From a virus, in IMG/VR virus record IMGVR_UViG_3300025426_000143, positions 1-20,623 of that record: 20,623 nt of DNA, one strand, 5' to 3'. The first letter of the stretch is position 1. Every line of letters begins with the position of its first letter. Below the pieces are notes generated by a model. It did not search any database. It was not told the DNA's origin and was given only the letters and a program-made list of their open reading frames with translations. The position numbers and the translations under genes are program-made. Positions 5,438 to 12,189 of this stretch are shown here, one piece after another.

Positions 5438-7935
5438 TTGTTAGCTTTCGGCGGGGTTTCATCCCGTTTAAATTGTTGAATGTGTTGAAGAGCTGCTTGA
5501 CGTTTTTGCAAGTCTAGTTCTTGCCTGTGTTTGGCTATGTCGACCCCTGTCTGTACACCTGCCAAATTTTCTTGCGATGCCGTTCTGTGCTTGTCGCCTT
5601 GAACTTGCACGCCAATTTTCATCGCATCTATGTTTAACTGCCCGCCAATCTTGTCTTGGTCGAGTTGGAGTCTTGCCGCCGCAAGCGCCGCATCCATCTT
5701 TTGTTTTTCTTGTTTGAGTTGCAACTCGCCTTGACGGATAGCCAAGTCTTGCTGTTGCATTTGAACAACAGGATCTTGCTGTTGTTGCATTGCCTGCTGT
5801 TGTGCAGCGGCCGCTTGACCTTGTTGCATAACTTGGGTTGCCGCTTGTGCCATGAGGTTTGACAGCGCATACTCGGCTTCGGGTGGCAACTTCTCGTCTT
5901 CTGGCGGTAGCGCCATACCCAACTGCATCTCCACTTGTTGACGGAACATATATCCAACGTGCTCCGCAATATGCGCCTGCAACGCGGCCATGATGGCTTG
6001 GACTTGTGGGTTTTGACCGATCATCATCATAATCATCGGGTCATTGATCATGGCGTTGTGCACTGCCATATGCGACTGATGGTCTTGGTACTGGAATGCT
6101 TTTAAAGGTTTACCTTTAAGTACCATTTGGTTCTCGGATACAGGATCTATAGGTTTCTGATCGTCTGGCAGGGGCACCAATTTGTTTGCGTGTTTGATAC
6201 CCAACACATCCAGCATAGACCTGTGCAACTGGGGCAAGTCATAGATTTGCGGTGCCATCTGCGCCATCTGCATCACGGCTTGGTACTGTACTACGCGTTG
6301 CGATAGTGTTGCCGCATTGGGATCAGAGACAGGGATAACGTCTACCTTGTCGTAGTCTGAGTGCTTGGACTTGCGACCGCCAAACTCTGGATCGTAGGTA
6401 TAGTCTGGCTCGGTGTAGTCCCGAATTAGGTTCTTTAATAGCTTTAGCTCTTGCTTTAATGCAAAGTGTACGCGGGCTTGAACTGCCGTTAGTACTTTTA
6501 GCTGGCGCTCAAGAAGAGCTAAAGTCGTTCCGACTGGGGCTTGCGCGTTCATGTCAGACACCTGCATGTCCGCTGTTGCGGCGAAGCGACGCCCCTCGTC
6601 GACAATCTGATTCATCAGATTGAATAGTACGTTGCTTGGCTCCTTGTATGGGAGCGGTAGGATTGAGTCTCTTATGTTCCCAGAGGCAACGTCGACGTCT
6701 CTAAATTCGCCCGGAGCAATAGGTGTGTCATCACCTTTAATGCGTAGTCCCCGTGACTTGAGGCCGCCCGGTAGATTGGATAGAGTTCCTGCATCGACGA
6801 GCTGACGCATAATGCTGGTGGCAGACTTCGCGAAACCCCCGATGAGATGGAATAGACCAAACCCGTAAGCGCCGAAGCCGGGGATGTATTGGTAGTGGAC
6901 AAAGTGTTGTCGTTTGAGTCTGAGTACATCGCCATCCTTCCAGTTGCGTCTGATTGAGAGAATAGTGTTCGTGTCTTTAATTAATGTGACAACGTACGGG
7001 TACATGATCCCCGTCTCTTCTCCGTCCTCATCAACTTCTTGGAAGCCGTCCAAATCCAAGTCAACGTGGCACTCATATAGCGTGTAGCGGTCATCGTTCA
7101 GGTCGCTGAACCCGGTCTCCCTATCCTTGGCCATCTTGATGTCATCGCGCTGGCGCTGGGGATCGGGCAGCTCCACATCCATGTAGAAACCTGCCATTTG
7201 CAGTTTCAAAATGTCATTCTTTGTTTTACGCATGACGTGGGTCACGCGATGGCAGGTGTCCATATCTGTTGCGCCGTATGGAAGAATGATGTCTTCTGCT
7301 GGCACAAACATCGACACTTGACGCCCCAAGTTGGGGTCAAAGTACACTTTCTTAAATGCAGAACCCGTGGCAGGCAACGACCAAAGCATGCGCTCATGCT
7401 CGGGACGGAACTCTTTCATCTCTTCCGTCAACTCGTAATTCATGTCATCTTGCACGTTTATTGCTATCTCGCGGTTCTCAGGTGTTTCTTTACCCACGAT
7501 TTTTGTAAGCACAGGCCCTTGGGCCGGGAACGTCTCGGTGATCATCTCCGCTTGGAAGCGCACAACGGCTTCTGTGATCATGGGGTGGAACACACCACAA
7601 GCGCCGTCCCAAGGTTCTGTGCGCTCCTCCATGTGCAGACCCAACAGCTTTAAGCCTTCTGTGTATGCTTTTTCCCAGTCCTTGCGGGAGCCGCGATCAT
7701 TCTCAATGTCGTGACCTAAATCCCCAGCCAACGTTTCCAATGCACTATAGCTAACGTATTCGGCCAAGTTGTCATTAAAGTCCTCTTCGCCTTGCGTGGG
7801 TTCTTTGGGGTGGATGTCAATCTCAATCTCCACATCGGGCTCAAGGTGCACGTCCATACCCTCGCCGTCATCGGTTGAATTGTGTATCCCTTCGGGCGCT
7901 TGGTATAGCGCTTTGTCAAAACTACTTGTTGCCAT
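5434..7935 (-). CDS. Portal protein
   Basis: This 833-residue protein should form the ring at the head vertex through which DNA enters. The N-terminus is acidic. A core with WDGACGVFHPMITEAVVRFQ, a TGSAFKKVYFDP block and a long GFGAYGFGLFHLIGGFAKSA segment is typical of large portals of podovirus-like and uncultured aquatic phages. From about residue 700 onward it becomes Gln/Ala-rich and strongly helical (QQGQAAAAQQQAMQQQQ), the barrel-like C-terminal extension seen in long portals such as P22's. The ATG at 7935 has AAGGAA upstream. The start lies 8 bp after the large terminase stop and the end overlaps the next gene by 4 bp. Confidence 0.9.
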   Translation of the reverse strand: MATSSFDKALYQAPEGIHNSTDDGEGMDVHLEPDVEIEIDIHPKEPTQGEEDFNDNLAEYVSYSALETLAGDLGHDIENDRGSRKDWEKAYTEGLKLLGLHMEERTEPWDGACGVFHPMITEAVVRFQAEMITETFPAQGPVLTKIVGKETPENREIAINVQDDMNYELTEEMKEFRPEHERMLWSLPATGSAFKKVYFDPNLGRQVSMFVPAEDIILPYGATDMDTCHRVTHVMRKTKNDILKLQMAGFYMDVELPDPQRQRDDIKMAKDRETGFSDLNDDRYTLYECHVDLDLDGFQEVDEDGEETGIMYPYVVTLIKDTNTILSIRRNWKDGDVLRLKRQHFVHYQYIPGFGAYGFGLFHLIGGFAKSATSIMRQLVDAGTLSNLPGGLKSRGLRIKGDDTPIAPGEFRDVDVASGNIRDSILPLPYKEPSNVLFNLMNQIVDEGRRFAATADMQVSDMNAQAPVGTTLALLERQLKVLTAVQARVHFALKQELKLLKNLIRDYTEPDYTYDPEFGGRKSKHSDYDKVDVIPVSDPNAATLSQRVVQYQAVMQMAQMAPQIYDLPQLHRSMLDVLGIKHANKLVPLPDDQKPIDPVSENQMVLKGKPLKAFQYQDHQSHMAVHNAMINDPMIMMMIGQNPQVQAIMAALQAHIAEHVGYMFRQQVEMQLGMALPPEDEKLPPEAEYALSNLMAQAATQVMQQGQAAAAQQQAMQQQQDPVVQMQQQDLAIRQGELQLKQEKQKMDAALAAARLQLDQDKIGGQLNIDAMKIGVQVQGDKHRTASQENLAGVQTGVDIAKHRQELDLQKRQAALQHIQQFKRDETPPKANK

Positions 7936-7943
7936 GATGTTCC

Positions 7944-9485
7944 TTAATAGTAAGCTGCTGTTCTGCGACGCCAGTACACGGGATCGCCCTTGTCATCTGA
8001 GTCTAACGAAATAAACCCGCCTTGTCTAAATCTCAATAACGCTTGTGAGGTAGTATCGACGTAGTCATCGTTCTCGCCGACTGGGAAAGCCGCAACCTCT
8101 TCAATCACTTCTCGTGCCCATCTTGTGTCGGGAGCCCAGACCATACCGCTTGAAAACAAATCCGACACAGCACTCAAGCGCACCATCTTATCATTGCCCC
8201 TGCTGGGAGAAAACTCCTGCACTGGTATCCCCATTGCTTTTAGCTCTTGGATGAGCGGAGCTCCCGCGGCTTTCTTTTCCACAATGAACGCATCGGGTTG
8301 CCATTCTTTCCAGTGTTTAAGCGCTACGGCCTTGAGTTCAGGAAACGCCATTCTATCTTTGAAAGCATCGAGCAAAATGATCTGCGCTTGGTTTCCGTCT
8401 TCCTCATTGTAGAAAACGCCCCATGTGGTGCATGCACTGAAGTCAGAATTGTTCTTTACCTCGTACGCCGTATCCCAAGACTGAATGACATACTCACATG
8501 GCGGAGGGTCATCCATCGGCCAAATTCTCCATTGCTTTCTGGATATGATGGCGCTTGTGTCTGAGGTAGGCTGCTGCATGTACTGGGCGTTCCAGTACCT
8601 TGGATCCAATGACGCTTTGATTTTCTTTAGCGCATCCAGTGGCCACTGCTCTGGCCAAAGCGACTTCTCATCTTCCGCGCCTTCGTTCAGTATGGGGGGC
8701 AACTCCACAATCTCCCAAGGCATTGCTTCAGGGTTGCGTGTTTGGTACTCAATCAGTTTGCCCGTCAAGTCCAGTAAAGACCACCGCGTCATAATCACTA
8801 TGATCGCACCGCCCGGCATCAGACGCTGCAACGGGCCCGTTTGAAACCAAGACCATGCCGTATCAAACGCCAGTCGGCTGTTTGTCTTTACATCTTGTTC
8901 TGAGTGAGGGTCGTCAATAACAAAAAGATCAGCGCCCCTACCAGCGAGAGCACCGCCAACTCCTGCGGCGTAGTACTGGCCTCCCGCCGATGTAGACCAC
9001 TTGCCAGCCGCCTTCTGATCCTCCGCAATCTGTGTGCTAGGGAAAATTTCATGGTATTCCTCTGATTCAATTAAGTTACGTACACGCCTACCAAAGTCTT
9101 CTGACAAGCCCGCCGTGTGCGTTCCCATGATAATTTTCTTGTCTGGAAACTTGCCTAAGAAATACGCGGGGAATAGGTAGCTGCTGAATTCTGATTTCCC
9201 ATGCCGCGGCGCAATATTAATAATGACCCGCTTCTTATTGCCCAATATGACGTCTTCAAATATCTTGGCCAGCTTCCTGTGGTGGGGGCCTGTCTTGAAT
9301 CCGGGGTATACCGCGCGGGCAAACCCTAGTATGTTACTCTGCGCTGCCAACAGGCTAGCGCGCTTCTCGCGTTCTTCGAGATCGGCAAACAATTCCAACT
9401 TCTCCGCCTTCGTCATGTTGGGCAGACTTTGTTGGATGAGCTTGGCCTCAAGCGGGGTCAGACTCGTTATGCTCGATAGATTCAT
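7944..9485 (-). CDS. terL: Terminase large subunit
   Basis: The 513-residue protein is the packaging motor. The N-terminal ATPase has a deviant Walker A, APRHGKS (residues 92-98), Walker B LFVIDD (187-192) and a coupling motif MTRW (232-235). The C-terminal RNase H-like nuclease shows its acidic triad: SWDTAY with D338, FIVEKKAAG with E403, and DDYVD at 473-477. All key residues are intact and the length is normal. It overlaps the small-subunit gene by 38 bp. No clear Shine-Dalgarno precedes the ATG at 9485, so translation may depend on coupling. An internal ATG at residue 24 is the alternative start. Confidence 0.97.
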   Translation of the reverse strand: MNLSSITSLTPLEAKLIQQSLPNMTKAEKLELFADLEEREKRASLLAAQSNILGFARAVYPGFKTGPHHRKLAKIFEDVILGNKKRVIINIAPRHGKSEFSSYLFPAYFLGKFPDKKIIMGTHTAGLSEDFGRRVRNLIESEEYHEIFPSTQIAEDQKAAGKWSTSAGGQYYAAGVGGALAGRGADLFVIDDPHSEQDVKTNSRLAFDTAWSWFQTGPLQRLMPGGAIIVIMTRWSLLDLTGKLIEYQTRNPEAMPWEIVELPPILNEGAEDEKSLWPEQWPLDALKKIKASLDPRYWNAQYMQQPTSDTSAIISRKQWRIWPMDDPPPCEYVIQSWDTAYEVKNNSDFSACTTWGVFYNEEDGNQAQIILLDAFKDRMAFPELKAVALKHWKEWQPDAFIVEKKAAGAPLIQELKAMGIPVQEFSPSRGNDKMVRLSAVSDLFSSGMVWAPDTRWAREVIEEVAAFPVGENDDYVDTTSQALLRFRQGGFISLDSDDKGDPVYWRRRTAAYY

Positions 9486-10074
9486 TGTTACTTATGTCAG
9501 TTATGTCATCTTTATTTGTAAGCACATCTACAACGTCCATGAACTTATTCAACTTGTCTTTAATACGCTGATCCAGTTCGTTGTCGCTCATTTCTGCTTT
9601 TTCAATTTTGATGTTGTCCGTAAACAACCCCACCTCGGTGATCTTGCCAAGCATACCCAACGCTTTTAATCGGATATTGGCGCTGGGGTTCTCAACTTCT
9701 TCCAGTATCTTGGCCACTGCATAACCACGCAGTTGTTTGGCTTGCTCCACAAATTCCCAGTCGTATGCCGTGAGCATGCTGACCAAATGCTGTACTGCTT
9801 GTGGTGTCTTTACTTCTGCCAGTGCGTGATGTGTTTTATCTTGTGGCGCGGCTGAAACAATATTTGCAAACGTATTGCGCGCTGCTTTTGTTCCTGCCTC
9901 CCTGTCAACCTTGTCGATGAGTTCAGCAGAATCTACTACACCCTGTTTTTTCAACCAGTCAACCGTATTGACTTTGGCGTCAATGGTCGTAGCTATGTCT
10001 GCCTTTTCCAACGGCGTAAAGTTTTTGTTGAGGGGTTCAACCTCGGGTTCAAAATTCAAAAGATGATCTAACAT
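9448..10074 (-). CDS. terS: Putative terminase small subunit
   Basis: This 208-residue, mostly helical protein sits directly upstream of the large terminase. It contains FVEQAKQLRGYAVAKILEEV and IRLKALGMLGKITEVGLF, segments I recall in proteins annotated as small terminase in uncultured aquatic phages. The C-terminus is acidic and includes NELDQRIKDKL. A small terminase recognises phage DNA and regulates the large subunit. I do not see a clear helix-turn-helix, so the call rests on position, length and these helices. It is the first gene of the late minus operon. Confidence 0.72.
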   Translation of the reverse strand: MLDHLLNFEPEVEPLNKNFTPLEKADIATTIDAKVNTVDWLKKQGVVDSAELIDKVDREAGTKAARNTFANIVSAAPQDKTHHALAEVKTPQAVQHLVSMLTAYDWEFVEQAKQLRGYAVAKILEEVENPSANIRLKALGMLGKITEVGLFTDNIKIEKAEMSDNELDQRIKDKLNKFMDVVDVLTNKDDITDISNNESIEHNESDPA

Positions 10075-10084
10075 GCGTAGGCTC

Positions 10085-10113
10085 TTGTAACCTCGTTGAT
10101 GTTAATGTACACT
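10085..10113 (+). promoter_or_regulatory. Candidate plus-strand promoter for a small RNA
   Basis: TTGTAA (10085-10090), a 17-bp spacer and TACACT (10108-10113) lie on the plus strand, overlapping the minus late promoter. No gene follows before the terminator at 10179-10205, so the product would be a short RNA. The match to consensus is moderate (four of six in each box). Confidence 0.35.
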
Positions 10114-10133
10114 ATATTCCGGTAGATGTGCAA
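10104..10133 (-). promoter_or_regulatory. Candidate late promoter for the terminase-capsid operon
   Basis: On the minus strand TTGCAC (10133-10128), an 18-bp spacer and TACATT (10109-10104) precede the small-terminase start at 10074. The -10 region TAGTGTACATTA differs by one base from the -10 region of the promoter at 320-347, which drives the other late unit. A shared late-promoter sequence is likely. Confidence 0.5.
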
Positions 10134-10205
10134 GCAGTTGCCATTTGCTTTCTCTCTTTTGATCGTTGGGATCAATTTGCCCGGCCTGAGCGCCGGGCTT
10201 TTTTT
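10120..10205 (+). ncRNA. Possible ~85-nt small RNA ending in an intrinsic terminator
   Basis: There is no open frame of note on either strand here. The plus strand can fold into three hairpins: GCAA/TTGC (10130-10141), TTGATC-GTTGG-GATCAA (10159-10175) and the GC-rich terminator (10179-10198). A promoter-like pair of boxes lies upstream. The size, the tandem hairpins and the terminator fit a bacterial-type small RNA, but transcription is unproven. Confidence 0.35.
10179..10205 (+). terminator. Intrinsic terminator in the divergent control region
   Basis: GCCCGGC-CTGAGC-GCCGGGC (10179-10198) is a 7-bp perfect stem followed by seven T residues. It faces right, although no plus-strand gene lies before it; it would end the small RNA above or block plus-strand readthrough from the late region. 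Confidence 0.9.
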
Positions 10206-10224
10206 ATGGTGTGTTGTCTAAGGT

Positions 10225-10254
10225 TTGACTCTGTGGATTTGGAATTTTTATAAA
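10225..10254 (+). promoter_or_regulatory. Strong rightward promoter for the plus arm
   Basis: TTGACT (10225-10230) is followed by an 18-bp spacer and TATAAA (10249-10254); reading TTATAA gives 17 bp. This is the best promoter of the plus strand. It lies just after the terminator at 10179-10205 and starts a leader of about 285 nt before the first gene at 10547. It is probably an early promoter read by host polymerase. Confidence 0.75.
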
Positions 10255-10546
10255 ATTTGTGGGGGGTGACGTTTCACATTGTGGAATTGTAGGGGGGTAG
10301 TCAAAAGGTATTACAAAGTTATTGAGAATGGTTATGGAACAGTGTTCATGGTCACCATGGCCACGCCGTCTGTATTTGGTGGGTGGGGGTGCAGTGGGGT
10401 CGAAAAATCCCGAAAATCGGGGAAAAACTCGGGGTCATCGTGCCCCCGAGAATCAAAGGTTTCGAATAAAAACCCCATGTGTGCATAATGTAGTCAGTTT
10501 CAAGCAATGGTGCTTGGGGCGAAAACCAAACCAAAAGGAAATTATC
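10255..10546 (+). other. Long structured G-rich leader, no gene seen
   Basis: I see no convincing gene in these 292 bases. They hold several G-runs (10260-10265, 10381-10389, 10397-10400), an interrupted palindrome CATGG-TCA-CCATG (10347-10359), a hairpin CCCGA-AAA-TCGGG (10409-10421) and, just after it, the first member of the repeat hairpin family (10429-10450). A 13-base word, TGTGTGCATAATG (10478-10490), recurs exactly at 11827-11839. The AAGGAA before the first gene lies at 10535-10540. Confidence 0.55.
10429..10450 (+). repeat. Repeat hairpin copy A (variant, in leader)
   Basis: CTCGGGG (10429-10435) pairs with CCCCGAG (10444-10450) around a 8-nt loop containing TCATCGTG. It shares the ACTCGGGGTCA half of the family but lacks the conserved central mismatch and the T-run, so it is more likely a leader hairpin than a terminator. 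Confidence 0.6.
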
Positions 10547-10906
10547 ATGACATCAATCAACAAACAAAACGTGTTCGCAGTATTTCAAGATGCAGACAAT
10601 GCTCAAGCCGAGTTTGCTACACGCCTATTTGACCTCGGGGTATTCAGCAAAGCCCAAGCGATCCCGTTGGTGATCGAGTTTGTCGAGCAGAAATACAACG
10701 TGAAGGCCAAAGACGGACAGCGCGGTAAGACATTCGAGAAGGACACCGCGCCCCACACCGCGATGAAACGGATTCTCAATAACTGCTTTGAGACTGTGAA
10801 AACCCCATCGGCCGAGAAAGCCAAGAAGGATGAGGTTGAACTACTGATCGCCAAGATTAAAAAGCTATCTGAAACCGATCAAAAGCGCATCAAAGACGCG
10901 ATCTGA
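10547..10906 (+). CDS. Unknown 119-residue protein, first gene of plus arm
   Basis: The start at 10547 is preceded by AAAAGGAAA at a good distance; the frame is open further upstream to 10322, but that part is the leader. The protein is soluble and helical with a Lys-rich C-terminal half (EKAKKDEVELLIAKIKKLSE) that may form a short coiled coil. A central segment reads KAKDGQRGKTFEKDTAPHTAM. No family was recognised. As the first gene behind the strongest plus promoter it is expected to be made early. Its stop is followed at once by repeat hairpin copy B. Confidence 0.75.
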   Translation: MTSINKQNVFAVFQDADNAQAEFATRLFDLGVFSKAQAIPLVIEFVEQKYNVKAKDGQRGKTFEKDTAPHTAMKRILNNCFETVKTPSAEKAKKDEVELLIAKIKKLSETDQKRIKDAI

Positions 10907-10934
10907 ACTCGGGGTCTGGGTGACCCCCAGTTTT
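10907..10934 (+). terminator. Repeat hairpin copy B, terminator
   Basis: GGGGTC (10911-10916) pairs with GACCCC (10922-10927); outside a C-C mismatch, ACT (10907-10909) pairs with AGT (10929-10931), followed by TTTTCTGTTT. It begins right after the stop of the first gene and fits an intrinsic terminator. This is the 'C-C mismatch' orientation of the family. Confidence 0.8.
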
Positions 10935-11017
10935 CTGTTTAAAAGCGCAGGGCATCGTCCTTGCGTTGTTTCGTTCTTTGTCTAACCAATTTTCACCATT
11001 CAAAAAGGATCATCATT

Positions 11018-11266
11018 ATGCACGTTTACACATACACCATCGCAGACCATTGGCTCAGTCCCATCATCAACGGCGATTACTCAGGACTCGAAGACCACGA
11101 AATCGAAACCCTCGATGCGTTCTTGGCCGACTTGCCCAAGCACTACCATTTCAAAGCCCCAATGCACGGCGTCTGGGATGTGATCGGAGATGAAGGACAC
11201 TTTGCTCGCGATGACATCAGCGACTTGCACGCCAACTGTTTCGACTGCACTCTCACGTTCATCTAA
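11018..11266 (+). CDS. Small acidic His-rich protein of unknown function
   Basis: This is an 82-residue protein starting at 11018 with AAAGGAT upstream. It is acidic, with many His and Asp (IADHWLSPIINGDYSGLEDHE, ending in a CFDCTLTFI tail with two Cys). The opening MHVYTYTIADHWLS looks like one I have seen in small phage proteins, but I cannot name a family. It lies between repeat hairpins B and C, so it may be a single-gene transcription unit or part of a run with partial termination. Third positions are strongly C-rich, as in the following genes. Confidence 0.7.
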   Translation: MHVYTYTIADHWLSPIINGDYSGLEDHEIETLDAFLADLPKHYHFKAPMHGVWDVIGDEGHFARDDISDLHANCFDCTLTFI

Positions 11267-11268
11267 AA

Positions 11269-11295
11269 ACTGGGGGTCAACCTGACCCCGACTTT
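11269..11295. terminator. Repeat hairpin copy C, probable bidirectional terminator
   Basis: GGGGTCA (11273-11279), loop ACC, TGACCCC (11283-11289), with a conserved G-G mismatch outside. On the plus strand a TTT follows (GACTTTAAA). On the minus strand CAGTTTTTAG follows, a better T-run. It is the exact reverse orientation of copies B and D. Confidence 0.7.
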
Positions 11296-11317
11296 AAACT
11301 CAATCAAAGGAAATATC

Positions 11318-11515
11318 ATGAGCATCATCTTAAACACACCCGAGCAAATTGAAATGTATCGTCTCTTAACCCTCTACCACGCCCTCAAACTAGAAACGAA
11401 AGGGTTGAAACTCAGTCGAGGCTCGGTCTACGCAAACATCAAGCGAGAATTCAATCTCAAGGGCAACAAGCAAAGCGTCTTAGAACAATTTGGCAAACTC
11501 ATCGGAAAGGAATAA
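11318..11515 (+). CDS. Small basic protein of unknown function
   Basis: This is a 65-residue helical, Lys/Leu-rich protein (LLTLYHALKLETKGLKLSRG, then SVYANIKREFNLKGNKQSVLEQFGKLIG). It has the size and charge of a small DNA-binding or adaptor protein, but no known motif was seen. The ATG at 11318 follows AAAGGAAA. It starts a tight group of three genes with 2-bp gaps that ends at repeat hairpin D. Confidence 0.7.
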   Translation: MSIILNTPEQIEMYRLLTLYHALKLETKGLKLSRGSVYANIKREFNLKGNKQSVLEQFGKLIGKE

Positions 11516-11517
11516 CC

Positions 11518-11685
11518 ATGCAACACATCCAAACCCTCGGCAAAGCCATGCTTTACCGCCGAGAATCATTCAACCACAGAACCACGCCACTCATCGAGTG
11601 GATCGTCAAAGTCAACGACTACATCGTGCGCGAATGCAACACCAAACGCGAAGCCCTCGAATGGCTTAACATCTACAAGGACTAA
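11518..11685 (+). CDS. Small unknown protein (55 residues)
   Basis: The ATG at 11518 lies 2 bp after the preceding stop, with GGAAAGGAA just upstream inside that gene. The product is basic and mixed alpha/beta: MQHIQTLGKAMLYRRESFNH, then PLIEWIVKVNDYIVRECNTK and EALEWLNIYKD. The 'REALEWLN' ending recalls small phage proteins, but no function is known. The frame has the same C-ending codon preference as its neighbours, which supports it being real despite its short length. Confidence 0.62.
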   Translation: MQHIQTLGKAMLYRRESFNHRTTPLIEWIVKVNDYIVRECNTKREALEWLNIYKD

Positions 11686-11687
11686 CC

Positions 11688-11837
11688 ATGTACACCATCA
11701 CCTACATCTACTTCACCCACGGGGACAACTACGAACACCGCTCCATCCAATGCCCCGCTCACCAACTCCAAGCCAAACTCACCCGCTTGTCCAAAGACCA
11801 CAAAGTCCGCGACATCTTTTGGGAGGTGTGTGCATAA
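11688..11837 (+). CDS. Small unknown protein (49 residues)
   Basis: The ATG at 11688 lies 2 bp after the preceding stop. The product begins MYTITYIYFTHGDNYEHRS, has a CPAHQLQAKLTRL helix and ends DIFWEVCA. It is rich in Tyr, His and Thr, with C-ending codons throughout as in the neighbouring genes. No clear Shine-Dalgarno lies directly before it, so it may depend on coupling. Its stop is followed within 4 bp by repeat hairpin D. Confidence 0.58.
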   Translation: MYTITYIYFTHGDNYEHRSIQCPAHQLQAKLTRLSKDHKVRDIFWEVCA

Positions 11838-11840
11838 TGA

Positions 11841-11868
11841 ACTCGGGGTCACCCTGACCCCCAGTTTT
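11841..11868 (+). terminator. Repeat hairpin copy D, terminator
   Basis: ACT (11841-11843), C-C mismatch, GGGGTCA (11845-11851), loop CCC, TGACCCC (11855-11861), AGT and a TTTT run to 11868. It ends the three-gene group. A further small hairpin, ACGTCA-TTTT-TGACGT (11869-11884), follows at once. Confidence 0.85.
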
Positions 11869-11917
11869 ACGTCATTTTTGACGTGTCCAACATTATGCGG
11901 TACTCAGTTATTAAAAG

Positions 11918-11945
11918 ACACGCGGAAACCCGCGTGTTTATTGGC
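11918..11945 (+). terminator. Hairpin in the left arm, possible bidirectional terminator
   Basis: ACACGCGG-AAAC-CCGCGTGT (11918-11937) is a perfect 8-bp stem followed by TTATTGG on the plus strand. On the minus strand CTTTTAAT follows. The right arm carries a degenerate version (mirror of 12117-12140) that no longer forms a perfect stem. Confidence 0.6.
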
Positions 11946-12063
11946 TTTCGCGGTTTTGTGTCCAACTAGCTAGCATTTATATTTCTTTATTAAAAAGTAA
12001 AAGTATATATATATACCTCTTCCGAAACTCCGACAGTTCGCAGAACTTGGAAAGAAAAAGTTG

Positions 12064-12072
12064 TGATATAAT
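12064..12072 (+). promoter_or_regulatory. Extended -10 promoter for the 12190 gene
   Basis: TGATATAAT (12064-12072) is a perfect TATAAT with the extended -10 TG one base ahead. No good -35 is seen at 17 bp, as is usual for extended -10 promoters. It sits at the inner edge of the right arm of the inverted repeat, so a protein binding the arms could control it. Transcription would start near 12079 with a leader of about 110 nt. Confidence 0.65.
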
Positions 12073-12189
12073 GATTTTTAAATGACGGCTAATCGGACAC
12101 TTCACGCGAAAACCTAGGATTCATGCGGTTCTCCGACTGTCTTTTATTTTCACCATGCCGAATAATCTTGGACACTTTAAGGATTTCAA

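Larger units (their letters stand above)
11883..12175. repeat. Diverged ~97-bp inverted repeat around an AT-rich core; candidate origin or operator region
   Basis: This gap (11838-12189, 352 bp) holds no gene that I can support. The left arm 11883-11979 and the reverse complement of 12079-12175 align by eye over their whole length. The outer 18 bases match at 16 positions (GTGTCCAA-N-ATTAT-N-CGG). An AAAAGACA and CGG-A block sits in the middle. GTGTCC-N-A-N-TAGC (11958 and the mirror of 12100) and CATTTA (11974 and the mirror of 12084) lie at the inner end. All matched blocks share one centre, 12029. The core 11980-12078 is AT-rich and includes TATATATATATA (12004-12015). Related CTCCGACAGT (12028) and CTCCGACTGT (12131) words also occur. 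Confidence 0.6.

Noticed and set aside
10379-10400. Possible G-quadruplex
   Set aside because: Only three runs of three or more G in a row, so a three-layer quadruplex is not supported.
10279-10488. 69-residue plus-strand frame in the leader
   Set aside because: No ribosome binding site, it spans the hairpins and G-runs of the leader, and its composition is not protein-like.
10322-10546. Upstream extension of the first plus-arm gene to an ATG at 10322
   Set aside because: The AAGGAA at 10535-10540 fixes the start at 10547; the extension encodes leader hairpins.
12004-12015. TATATATATATA as a promoter
   Set aside because: No placed -35 or TG extension; it is better read as the AT-rich core of the inverted repeat, and the extended -10 at 12064 is a stronger candidate.
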